From Pogostemon cablin (taxonomy: Eukaryota > Streptophyta > Magnoliopsida > Lamiales > Lamiaceae): a DNA stretch of 64,000 nucleotides. This document shows, in pieces, positions 47,668 to 59,900 of the stretch (its first letter is position 1; each line of letters opens with the position of its first letter). The stretch covers positions 1,652,355 through 1,716,354 of the forward strand of contig CM042970.1 in assembly GCA_023678885.1 (NCBI GenBank), read 5' to 3'. The notes beneath the pieces were generated by a model. It saw only the letters and a list, made by a program, of their open reading frames with translations, did not search any database and was not told the DNA's origin. Position numbers and translations under genes: made by a program.

Positions 47668-47806
47668 ACCAGGTGGGTTAGCTCACCTGGCCACTGGGCT
47701 CCTCACTAATGTGAGTGACCTGGGTTCGGTTCTCTTTGGGAACGAATTGGAAGAAGAGTTAAAAAAATCAACCTGGTTTTTTCGATTTTGAAAAAAAAAA
47801 AAAAAC
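47668..47806 (+). mobile_element. tRNA-derived SINE
   Basis: The head contains an A-box-like TTAGCTCACCTGG (about 47678) and a B-box-like GGTTCGGTTCT about 35 bp later (about 47723), the spacing of an RNA polymerase III internal promoter. A tRNA-unrelated part follows, ending in an A15 tract at about 47792-47806. It does not fold as a proper tRNA, so I call it a SINE rather than a tRNA gene. Confidence 0.6.
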
Positions 47807-48321
47807 TGATTTTTTAGGACTTCCATTGAATTGGTTCCGGCTCTGATTTTCTATTCAACCGATTACACTGACCGGTCCGCTAACATTGATTTCACTATAA
47901 TCTCTAATGCTGGATTTGGGCCACTTAATTTTTCTTGTCCAAATCCCAACATGTCCAACATTATGACAATGGACAACATGGCAATTAAGACTTCTTACTC
48001 ATGCCCTCTGAATAATAAACACAAAAGGCCCAGCTCACATCATATAGAATACTCTGCAACTGTAAAAAATTTCGAATCATAACTTTAAATATTTTTTAAA
48101 TTTCTTAACAACATTTCAAGGTTCAAACATATTAAACCCTTCACACATAATTTAAAAAATAATTGTGACTCGTAGCATACATTTAATTTAATATTTGAAA
48201 TAATAGATGGAATACAGCTTTGTATCATATATATAGAATTCTCAGCAATTAATTTTTTTCTCCAATCATATTTTTAAATTTTTTTTTAAAATTTCTTCAC
48301 AATATTTCAAGATTCAAACAT

Positions 48322-49639
48322 TTAAGAAATATTGTAGCCTAATAATTTAGGAGCAATCCCAAGCAAAGGTTCCAAAGTAGTAGGATGAATCTTTCTTGCA
48401 AAAAGGAAGCAAATTGAGCTCATTTCACCATTGTAAGTGCAGTTCGAGCCGGTTCGAACCCGGTCCAGAAACCCTTCACTAACATCATTCCTCATGAACA
48501 TATTAGGATGTGAGCCACCTCTTGACCAATCAGTCCATGTAACTGTCCAATTTGATGTTAAATTAGGACAAACTTTGTTTACTAATGTTGGCAAGTAATG
48601 CTCATCCATGTAACATGGTGGCATGCAATGGTTTCTAAATATAGGATAGTATGTAACATCTGATACTATCTCTAGGGCAAGTTCTCTATTGGCCTCAAAC
48701 CATTGGGAGCCTTTCCTCCAATCGGATAATGTGATCGCGGGCCCCATACGTTTGTTGTATCGGCCCCTCCCGATTGGCCTAGGGTCGTCGAAAGTGCTAA
48801 GGAAGCTTTGGTGGGAGTTTATGAGGTACTTATTTATGATGAAGTTAAAAAGAGGGATGCATGTTTCTGATACAAGAACGAATCTTTCGTTTGTGAAGTC
48901 GAGAAGGGCGTTCGCTAGGAGTCGCCTCTCTGCATCGATCATCGTTGATCTGCCCCATTGAACCATCTGTGAGAGAAGAAAATGAAAATTATACGTCACA
49001 TTTCAGTCCATGCAAGCATGCATGAAAGTGCTGTCAGGGGATGGATTTAGAATTTCTTTTCTAACTTAGTAATTATGTAGACATGCATAACTCTACCTTA
49101 CTAGGTATTCTACGTCTGTAGAACACCGATGACTTGGGAGGCTCGTAGACGAATCCCGGGAAGGTATGGAGGTAGATTGAGAAGAGCCCTTCATGTCCCT
49201 TAAAGAAAATCTCCCAAAGTGGTGCCAAAGGTAGTCTTCCCTTAATCAAGAACATGAATGCAACTTTAGGGGTTCGATTGAAAGGAAAGTCAACAATTCG
49301 AGGAACCATCGAGGCCCTCCACAACAGCTCTTCGTCGCTCATCGAATGCCAAAGATCTTTGGGGGAAATCCAGTTGTTCAATGTGTTTGAACCATTGTAT
49401 TGTTGCATACATGGATGATGTGGAGATGGAGTGTAAGAAAATAGTGGAGGAAATGCATTGAGAGGTGAGGAGTTTAGGTTTTCATAGATCACAAACTTTT
49501 TGAAGTGATCATTGATGATCATTCCTAAGATTAATAGAAGAAGTGATATTGAAATTATGAATACTATGGTTGTAGCTACTTGGAACTGTCCATCTCTGAT
49601 TTCTCTTCGGATTCTTATGGAGAGTTCCTTTGCAAGCAT
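48322..49639 (-). CDS. Family-14 glycosyltransferase, BC10 / core-2/I-branching type
   Basis: Two exons on the minus strand (49639-49097 and 48966-48322) join in phase 0, giving 395 aa, a normal length. It is a type II membrane protein: a short basic N-terminus, then one transmembrane helix (about residues 22-43, VATTIVFIISISLLLLILGM), then a lumenal domain. Family landmarks in order: PKVAFMFLIKGRLPLAPLWE, HTFPGF, DAERRLLANALLDFTNERFV (192-211), SETCIPLFNF (214-223), WRKGSQWFEANRELAL (264-279), CYMDEHYLPT (299-308), WSRGGSHP (328-335), and SICFLFARK with the closing TLEPLL. GT14 proteins of this group act in the Golgi; rice BC10 affects cell-wall strength. The acceptor and donor sugars cannot be read from sequence. 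A (GA)n run lies at 49791-49808 upstream. No damage is seen. Confidence 0.92.
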
Positions 49640-49957
49640 GATTGGCTTTTGTGTCTGATTTCTTGTTGAAAGAAATGAATTCTTTTGATTGGATTCATGA
49701 TAACATCAACAAGAATGGATAGTTTTTCACAACCCCACATGAGAGGTATTGCCCAAAACAAGAATGGTGTGGCTGTCTAAGGGAGAGAATGAGAGAGAGA
49801 GAGAGAGTGATGAGTGAGAAGATCATGATGGAAAAGTGATATTGCAATTAAGTGAAGAGTGAAACAGGGGAGGCTTGCAGTGTCATGTGTTGCCGCAGTA
49901 TAAAATGCATGCTATCTTAAAAAAAGAGCGGTGTTTCTTTAATTAAGACTTTTTTTA

Positions 49958-50189
49958 CACCCTCCGTCCTTGAAACGTAACCGTTTATTTTTTGCACGTG
50001 AATTAAGGAGTATAATAATTTAATGTATTTTGAGGTGAGAGAAATAATATTTTAAAGTGCACTGGGTTGTTGTATTAGTGTTGAGTGTGGGGCCATAAGA
50101 AGTCACATCAATCTAAAAAAGGAAATTGATACTTTGTTATGTGACGGATCAAAATGGAAAAATGAATACGTATCAGGGGACGGAGGGAG
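49958..50189. mobile_element. Stowaway-like MITE
   Basis: About 232 bp, from CACCCTCCGTCCTTGAAACG to GGGGACGGAGGGAG, flanked by TA. The right end is directly followed by a tandem duplication. Confidence 0.7.
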
Positions 50190-50385
50190 TATGTCATATG
50201 ATTTATGGTTAAAAATATTTATCATAGTCATCAATTTAGGTTATAGTGAAGGAGAATGTGAGAAAAGAAGTAACAGAATGGAGGGAGTATGTCATATGAT
50301 TTATGGTTAAAAAAATTTATCATAGTCATCAATTTAGGATTTAGGTTATAGTGAAGGAGAATGTGGGAAAAGAAGCAACAGAATT
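50183..50385. repeat. Tandem duplication starting at a MITE end
   Basis: Two copies of about 98-104 bp start GGAGGGAGTATGTCATATGA (50183 and 50281) and run through ATCATAGTCATCAATTTAGG to GAGAATGTG(A/G)GAAAAGAAG. The second copy has an extra 6 bp (GGATTT). The repeat carries the last bases of the MITE with it. Confidence 0.8.
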
Positions 50386-50926
50386 TTCTCTTAAAATTAA
50401 AAAGGAAATATATAGGAGTATATCAAATGGGAGGAAATTTAATTATAATTAAAACATGTTTTGCAATTATTCTGATGATACAACAGAGAAAATTGTAATA
50501 ATGTTCCTCACTTTATTTCTATGTTTTTTTGGGATTGTATCTATGAATTCTTCATGGAATTATCTCTCTCAATGAGTAAAGAATTGCAATGGAAGCCACT
50601 ACACCTACACCCACAACTTTAACAATCTGTAGATGCTGCTGCTTTATGGAGAGCTTATTACACAGACATTCCCATATCCAGCGCGAAAAGAAATTCAGCT
50701 TGCACGTCGATTCAAATTTCTGCACCGAGAATTCCTGGAAATGGCAAAGAAGAGCTCACGCACAGATAAAACAAACCAGACTAAGAGACAGAGATTAAAA
50801 CTCAATGAGAAATGCGTTCGAATAAAAATTTTGCAGGGTTCATTCTAAACATTTGCAACAGGGAAGATGTCCAACCTAAGATAAGATAGTGTAGTCAAGG
50901 TCTTAAAAGAGTAGCTTTCCCCATAC

Positions 50927-53900
50927 TCACAGTTTACCCACACTTCCTGCGAATTCAGCTATACTGCCGTTGAAATATTCTAGAGAGAAATCCTGCATTT
51001 GCATATGTAAGTTTTGTTTCTAGTTCAGTAAGCAAGTAGCAAAGCACAAAAAACCTTGTGCTTGCACCAAAAACATAAAAAACCATTGAACATGACAAGC
51101 ACCCACACTCGTTAGATTAGCTTGTTTCTACCCAACTTTAGGAGGATATACCACTAGGGCTTACCTAAAATTTAAACTTCGAACATAAGTTCATATATGA
51201 CCAATTTCAGATTGACCAAACTTCCAATCTCAAAAGAAGAAAAAGTCGTGAAATGGTTGAGTTAGATAGAGCCAGTGCTAACTTAAAATGTAAGAATTTG
51301 AATGCGAGTTCATGCATGACTTATTTTGGATACAAAATAAGAAAAGGTCATGGAAAACTGTCTCAGAGCTTGTAGTATATTAAAGAAGTTTTGATCCATT
51401 TACGATTAATAGTTATTACAAGTTAGATACGAGTTTTATACGTTCTTTTCTTGGTTTTGAAGAGACATTTTATGTCAGATACTTAGCAAAGAAAGGATAA
51501 TTAACTGTTACCTTAGGTAATTTATTCTGCAGCGCCAGGTGTTCAACGTGGAGTTTCACATTCGAAGAAGCATGAGGCCAATAGCTGGGATTAACTTCAG
51601 CATATGTAATTTTAACAATGTCAAACAATGTTCTTGCTCCATCTTCAATAGCCTTTAAGATGGTAGATTCTCTATTTCTGCGGTTTCTGAAAATTCAAGA
51701 GTAGGCATAGTATTAATCATAGATTGACGAGCATTATGAAAATTTTGATTTCTGGGGTTATCTCCTATCAAGCATTCTATCTCTTACTTCAGATACCCAT
51801 ATAGCATGTGTTTCGGCCACATATTAAGTCTGCCATGCATTGAAATTAGCACATGAGGGGACAGCTCCATAAACCTGTATGTTGTGTCAAAGTATTCCTA
51901 CAATAATGAACCAGAATTTAAACAAAATTTTTAGAAAGAAAAAAAAAGAGTAATAATCAAATGAAAAGTCCTTCGACGAAGTGAGAGAACAATACATAGC
52001 AATTACTATTACTACATGGTGGTTGATGTGAAAAGTTCATATTTCAATTTTGTTATGATATCCCACATTGATTCCACATGAAAGTATGGGAAGGGCATAT
52101 ATTGGGGGTGGGGGAGGGGGTGTGTCAACCCTTTACCATTACCCATGGATCTAGGTTAAGTTAAGACTCCCTAGCATATATGCCTTACAATTTGGTACGA
52201 TCTGCTGGATTCAAACGGGCTGTAGAAAGAGCCTACATGATGGTTTTGGCCCAGTGGTTGCCAGTCTGGATCTTTGCCTAAGGGTGGCCACCAGGAGTTG
52301 TGTGCCTCGGTATGTGGGTCTTCAAAGGGGATGAATTATTATGATATCCCACAGCTTTCCAAACGAAAGTATGAAAGAGCATATAGTTGGGTCAACCCTT
52401 TACCATTTTGCCCATGGATTTAGGTTAAGTAAGGCTCCCTAGCTTATATGCCTAATAAATTCAGGTTTTAAATGGGTCAATTGACTTCTAGTCTTATATC
52501 TTGAATTAAAGGAGGATGCAATTTTCATATTATCAACTTACGGTTGAAAACATGATGCTGCCTAAATAGGCTCTTATAGTGACATACTTATTAAGGAATA
52601 CAACTACCCAAATAATTCATAATTAATTATATATACATTAACATGTTTAACTGAAGTATACGAGTCCTGTGTGCGTGATTTCAATGGAGATAAGAATCCC
52701 ACCAAGTGTTGAAAACAATATTATTAGTATACTTACACTCATATTTCCACCAGAATGAATATCCAATACTGCAGATCCTTGTCTGAAAAAACACACAGTT
52801 CATTAATTCAACCAGGTCGAGTTTAAGGAAATTGAAGCAACAGCTATAATCAGACGAAGAAAGCACATATTTTTAATAAAAAATCTTTGGTATACAAGCA
52901 CACTCATTTTGTCACCGATTCATGCTGCAAATTGTTCTTAATGCAACTAACTTGAAATATATATCAAACCTGAGATGAAGATATCGATATCTGATTTTCA
53001 TATCATTGTATTATAATCACATTTTTCTCTCTCTGCATACATTTATATGCATGTTTACAAAGATATAGTAATGATATAGAATTAAACATAGAGTGTTCGT
53101 AAGGAGTCTAAATCAACAAAAATACTAGTAACCTTATGCAAATTAATTGTAATTTGAGTTTTGGATGTATAAAAAACACAACTTTGGGTTCTATATCAAT
53201 TCTCTATGTCTGCGTGAATGATAAACAATCCATGATATTCATATTAAGATGTTTATTTGACAACTTACCCTACACAATGATCCCCAACTATCAATGAGTT
53301 TGTAGTAACATGAAGTAAGGCCACATGGCCGTCTGTATGTCCCTGATAAGATTTTACCATAAAAAAGAATAATGTTGTTATGTCAAATAAAAGAAGCACA
53401 GATAAAAATTTTGCAGCAAATATGAGGAAATACTTAAAACTAGTTATGAAATACAGCCAAAGTGAACTAGGGATGTCAATGGGCCGGGGCGGGCCGGGTT
53501 GTTGAGTACCCGGACCCATTCTTTTTGTCGCGGGTCCGGGTCGCCCTTGACCCGTACGGGACGGGACGGGTCCGGGCCGTTTTTGGCCCATTTTGAATTT
53601 TTTTATTTTAAATATTTATGTCTATTATAAATAATGTGTAATATATATTATTTCATTTAATTTGTAATTATATATATAGAAATATCATATATTTTCTATT
53701 TAATTAATCAATTAAGCAAATATATCTTATAAATAATGAATATAATAAAAAATATAAATAAAATATACTACATGTTATACCCATAATATGCTATATAATA
53801 TAAATATTGAATGGGTCCAAACAGGGCATCACTACTACCCAGACCCGTCCCATTCTTGATGCGGGCCAGGTCGGGTCCGCCCCAAATTCACGGGCCAGGG

Positions 53901-56900
53901 CGGGCCAGGGCCATTTTTGACATCCCTAAGCCAAACTAGAAAACCAAGAGCATGGTTTAAGTTGTAACACACACGGACAGAATTAATATAAAATATGAAT
54001 GACAGCCTTGCAGGAACACTGTCAATACCGCTACATGGTTATATTGTCTCTCAGCCACAGTCCTATAATATTCAACTTCTTGCGGAATTAATGAGTAATT
54101 GAGTCAATATAAAAGGGTTGAACTTATTAAAAGAACTTCATATTTATAATTATATGTAAATTTAAAGTCAAAAGTACTAGTTCCATCAAATATATACCTA
54201 AAAACCACCAAGTAAAACTTGAACCTTTTGCTCAGTAGCTAAGATGATATATCCTGGCGAGCTATATACTTATAATGGATTACTATTAAAAATGATTTAC
54301 TTGGTGGCTTTTGCATACTAAAACTATAGAGAGAAAAAACATAACATGTGAAGTTTACCTTTGCTGGGATGAGCCTCAACTTTTGACCACCAATACAGAT
54401 TTCTTCAGATCCCAAGACTGGAATATGTCCCAGGGACCAATCATCTGAACCCAAAATTACAGTACATGTTAGCATGAGTTTCCTTAGTTTGATAAACATC
54501 ACACCATTATTATTAATCTAATATTCAATGGTCAATTAGTTATGAGGATGTATCTCTGCCTCAGAATTAAAAATGAGCTTGTGATACCTCATAATTTTCA
54601 TAAGCAACAGCCCATTTACACGAACTGGTAGAATTTTCTATTTAGTAAATGAACCAGAACAGTCTTGAAAAGAAAAAGATAAATCCTAAAAACTTCAGTT
54701 AATTATGATCAGTGACTCTAACATCCAAAATACGTTTTCTTTCTGCAGGAACAAAAATGAGCCTAACCTAAAGATGTAATCCAAAATATAGAAGGCATAA
54801 GTATCACACCTTTGCTGATCCGTCGAGCCGAGTTTGGATGGGCCAAGAGAATAGCATCAGGATTGCACTTCTGGACAATGGAGAGACCTGAGAGAATACA
54901 AACCTGATAAGTAATAAATGGGAAGGAGAGAGCTCGTGGCAGAAAAAAATGAATAGAGATTCCTAAATAGTTTTAAGGAGCTTGAGAGCGAACCTAGGGA
55001 TACTGCCATTTAACTTATGCGTTTACTTTTACTGTAGTCATACACCATTATATTTGTTTTTATGAAGGTGAGAAATAAGACCATACAATGAAGTTAACAT
55101 GCCATACATACTAAAAACAACTAACACAAACCCAAAATATACTAGTGCAGAAGTAGAAAAAAAGAAATAATAGGCATTCACCAAATTGTCCATAATGCTT
55201 ACCATCCACATGATCAAGATGATGATGGGTCACAAACACAACCAATTTTCGTGGCAGTGAAGTAACAAGTTGTTCCAGCTGACAGGCAAAATACATCATG
55301 TCATAATGGCATCAAAGCAGAAAAGAGTGACTGCTATTAATTTTGATACAAGTATTACTAACAAGGAAGCATGTGATGAATAGCAAGACAAGATGACTAA
55401 GAGAATAATATTGATAATCACACAGCTTGTATCAACAAATGAAACTCCAAAATTCATTAAAGTCTGTATTAAAATAAAAAATTGACACTTAAAAAGTCGC
55501 TGCATAATTGAAAAATAGATTCTAAATTAGCTGTTATATGAATTAAAAGTGCCATTGTTAGCACTCAAAGAATCAAACGCGAATGCGTTTGCCAAATAGC
55601 CAAAAAGGCTCCCATCTATTTCTTCAATAATGAATAGATAGATCACAATGTTCACGACTCATACTTAATAACAAATAAGCAAACCCTAAGCCCACAAGTA
55701 GGCCCATACTAAACAGACACAAAGTAACAAATAATAATAATATTGCTAAAGATAGAAAAAGCTGCCACTGTACCCCTAAACCGCCGACGCCCCATGCACG
55801 CCATGACGACGCCGCTGATAAACCAACAACGGCCTCGGCTGCGCCACCAACTCATCTTGCTCCATATCAACTCCCTCACCCTCAAAAACAACCTTGTCCT
55901 CAAGGTTGAACCACGGAAATTGCTGCTGAAACTCATGCTCGCTCAACCACCTCGCATCCTCCTCCGGCTGACCAACCCAACGGACCAACAACTGCTCCAC
56001 CTTCTTACCCCCTTCATCTTCCCAACGCCGAGCCATTATAGCTTCAGGTTCGAACGTCAGCACCTCCGGCAGTTCAAGGGAATCTGGCAAGCGAGTCTCC
56101 ACCGCATGGTCACCCACCATCTTCTTGAGTTGAGATACATGGAAGACCGGATGAATTCGGCTGGTCTCCGGCAACTCCAACCTGTAGGCCGCAGGGCCGA
56201 TGCAAGCCACAACTTTAAACGGCCCAAAGAATTTGGCGGCCAACTTGTGGTGCTTCCCGGCCAGCGACGATTGCCGATGAGGACGCACCTTCAAGAATAC
56301 CCGGTCTCTGACCTCGTAACTAACATCACGTCGATGGCTGTTGGCCGCGTGAACCATCCTCTCCCTCGCACTCATTAAATTATCATGCAGACGAGCCAAC
56401 AACACGTCACGCGCTTGGAGCACCTCCTCCACGGACGCCGTGCGGCATTCCCCGGGTAAGTACCTCCGGAGGGTAGGGGCCGGCCGCCCATACACCACCT
56501 CGAACGGCGTCAATTGGCTGCCGTCTGAAATGCCGTATTATAAGAATATTCCTCCCACGGTAGCCAATTCAACCACCTCTTCGATTGCTCCCCCGCAAAA
56601 CAACGTAGGTAAGTTTCCAATATTCTGTTAAGCACCTCAGTTTGGCCATCCGTTTCTGGATGATACGCGGAGCTAAACTTAAGCTGAGTCCCCGATAAAC
56701 TAAACAGTTCCTTCCAGAAATTGCTGACAAACAAGGGATCCCGGTCACTGACAATCAACCGAGGAATCCCATTCAAGCGAACCACTTCGCGAAAGAAAGC
56801 CTCGGCCACCAACCTCGCTGTGAGGTTACCCTTCATGGCTATAAAATGAGCATACTTGGACAGACGATCCACCACCACCAATACCGTGCTATGCCCCAGC

Positions 56901-59900
56901 GACTTTGGCAATGCAGTGATGAAGTCCATAGAAACATCCTCCCAAACCAACTCCAAAATCGACAAAGGCTGCAACAACCCCGCCGGTGACATAGCCTCAT
57001 ATTTAGCTTTTTGACAGATCAAGCATTTCTTCACATAATCCCGCACTGCTCTAAACATCCCCCTCCAATACACGCTAGCAGCAATTCTCTTATACGTCCG
57101 CAAAACTCCCGCATGACCTACTATCGGTGTATCATGAAATTCCTGAAGTAATTTTGGAATCCATGTCGAGTCGGGAGCCAGCACTATGCGGCCTTTATGG
57201 AATAAGTTGCCACCAATCTCCTCGAAACCTGGCCGGCTGTTCGGATCCCGTCGGAGATCCGAGATGACGCCCTGAACAAAACTGTCGCGAGTCTGCTCGG
57301 ATAGTATATCCGCCAACTCACCCCAATTCGTACTGCTGAGTGCTAACAAAACCCCTTCATCAACCCTCCGGGAGACTGCATCTGCGGCATAATTAGCCTT
57401 TCCGGGTTTGTACTCCATAACAAAGTCATAACCAAGCAACTTTGCCACCCAATTCTGCTGAGACGGTGTCAAAATCTTTTGTGACAAGAGGTGTTTCAAA
57501 CTGCTGTGGTCAGTTCGAACAGTAAACTGACGTCCCACCAAATACGGCCTCCAATGTTGCACTGCCAGCACCAACCCCATCATTTCTCTTTCATAAGCCT
57601 AACGGATGAGAGTTATGTCCGCAATGATTTGCTGAAGTACGTGATTGGCCGTCCCTCTTGCATAAGGACAGCACCAATCCCAGTACCGGAGGCATCACAC
57701 TCAATCACGAACCGCTTTTGAAAGTCGGGCATCGCCAACACCGGCGCCGACGTCAGGGCTGATTTCAGCGTCCGGAACGCATCCTCGGCTGACTCGGACC
57801 ACGAGAAAGGTGTGGGGGCGGTCTTTTTCAACAGAGCTGTTAAGGGCCGAGCAATCTACCCATATTCCCGGACGAACCGGCAATAATACCCGGTTAAGCC
57901 CAAGAATTCCCTCACCTCGCGGACACTCCGGGGGCTCGGCCACTCCACTACCGCCCGCACCTTCTCCGGATCCATCTCTACTCCTGCCTCCGATATCACA
58001 TGGCCCAGGTATTCCACCCTCAAATAGCCAAAAGAACATTTCTTTCGATTTGCTTTAAACTGATTAGTTTGCAAGATCCGCAGCACCACCTCCAAGTGCT
58101 CCTTATGCTGCTGTAAGGACCTGCTGTAAATCAAAATGTCATCAAAAAATACCAACACAAATTTTCTCAGGTAAGGCCGAAAAAGATCATTCATGGCAGA
58201 CTGAAAAGTAGCTGGCACGTTAGTCAACCCAAATGGCATGACGAAGAACTCATATTGACCACTATGAGTGCGAAAAGCCGTTTTGTGAATGTCTTCCTCC
58301 ATTACTCGAATCTGATGATACCCGGAGCGCAAATCAATCTTTGAAAACATCACCGCCCTAGCCAACTCGTCCAGCATCTCCTGAATCACTGGAATGGGAT
58401 ACTTATTCAACACGGTCACTTTATTGAGTTCCCGAAACGCCAACTACCATCCTTCTTTTTAACCAATAATATCGGGCTACTGAAAGGGCTGGAGCTGGGG
58501 CAAATTATCCTGGCTAGAAGCATATCCGAGACCATCCGCTCTATCTCGTCTTTCTGCGCTTGGCCATAACGGTATGGTCTCACGGACACTGGCCCCGATC
58601 CCGGCAATAATACCACCAAGTGCTCAGTTCCACGTTCGGGGGCAGCCCTTCCGGCTCGCCGAAAATGCCCTCAAATCGCGATAATACCTCCGCGACTCCC
58701 TCTGACGCCTGCTCTAACACTCTTGGGGATGTACCCTCGACCACAAGAACCCACAATTCAGCGTCTTCGATTTTCACTAACTCCCGGATTCCGATAGGTC
58801 CCCGAAACAAAGCAGGGTCCCCTTTCAACTCTACGCGCCTCCCGCCATAATCAAACACCATTGTCAAATTTGCCCAGTCCGTCTTAACTTCTCCCAATGT
58901 CGCCAACCATGCTACCCCAAGAATAACGTCCACCCCTCCGAGCGGAAAAAGGTGAAAATTCGGGACTAGCTCCAGTCCGACCATCTCCAACGCTAGGCGA
59001 CGGCAGATCCCCTCCGACTCCAAGCGTCGCCCATCGCCCAGCTGCACCGCGAACCGGCTCGACACATCAAGCTCCAAACCGAGTTCCTTCATCAATGAAC
59101 CCGAGATGAAGTTATGGCTGGCTCCACTGTCTACCAATACTAACACCCGCCGCCCACGCATCACTCCCTCAAGCCGCATGGTCTGCGGCCTAGTAATGCC
59201 CGCCATCGAAAACATGGGCAGCTCTGCAACCCCCTTCTCACCCTCATCCAGCACATCTATCTTTGTTTCCTCCCCGTGCAGTTCCGAATCTTCATGGAAT
59301 TCGAAACGATTTAGGTCCAATGCCTCTTCCTCCTCAGCCATCAAGATATTGAGTTGCCACATCAAGCACTGATGTCCCGGACTCCACACCTTTTTACAGC
59401 GGAAGCATAACCCTTTTGCGCGGAGCTTCGACATCTCCTGCGGAGACATCCGGGCGAAATGAGATTGTGCGGCCGACTGACTCGTGGAATATGCTCGACC
59501 GCTCTGCATCCGGTTGGCTGGCTTCGCGACGGAAGAACTAGAGAAGCTCGACGCCGTCCCAAAAATTCTCGGTGACGGACTGAAACCGAAACCAGTTTGG
59601 CCGCGGTTACTAGGCGGCAGTCGACTCGTCGAGCCCACTCCAAACGAACCACTCACGGGCCTCGGATAGTGGCCACCGGTCATAACTGCGAGTTCCATGG
59701 CTGTCTCCAAATCCGTCGGTCGAAGAAGCCGCAGCTGGAATCGGACATCTTCAGCCAAGCCCTGCATAAAATATCCCAGATAGTGATTATCGCTGAGCCC
59801 CGGCACTTGACTGGCCAACTGCACGAATACAGTGACATACTCCATCACTGTGCTCGTCTGCTTGACCACCGACAGTCGTTCGAACGGATTCCCCGTAAAC

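Noticed and set aside
47678..47733. Possible functional tRNA gene
   Set aside because: A and B boxes are present but the acceptor and anticodon stems do not pair, and it runs into an A-tail; called a SINE.
50589..50848. Two overlapping plus-strand open frames, one with a basic, leucine-containing stretch slightly like a G-protein gamma subunit helix
   Set aside because: They lie in the expected 3' UTR of the minus-strand lactamase gene, show no conserved core and have no supporting splice sites.
55743..56378. 211-codon plus-strand open frame
   Set aside because: It is a shadow of the integrase/chromodomain frame on the minus strand.
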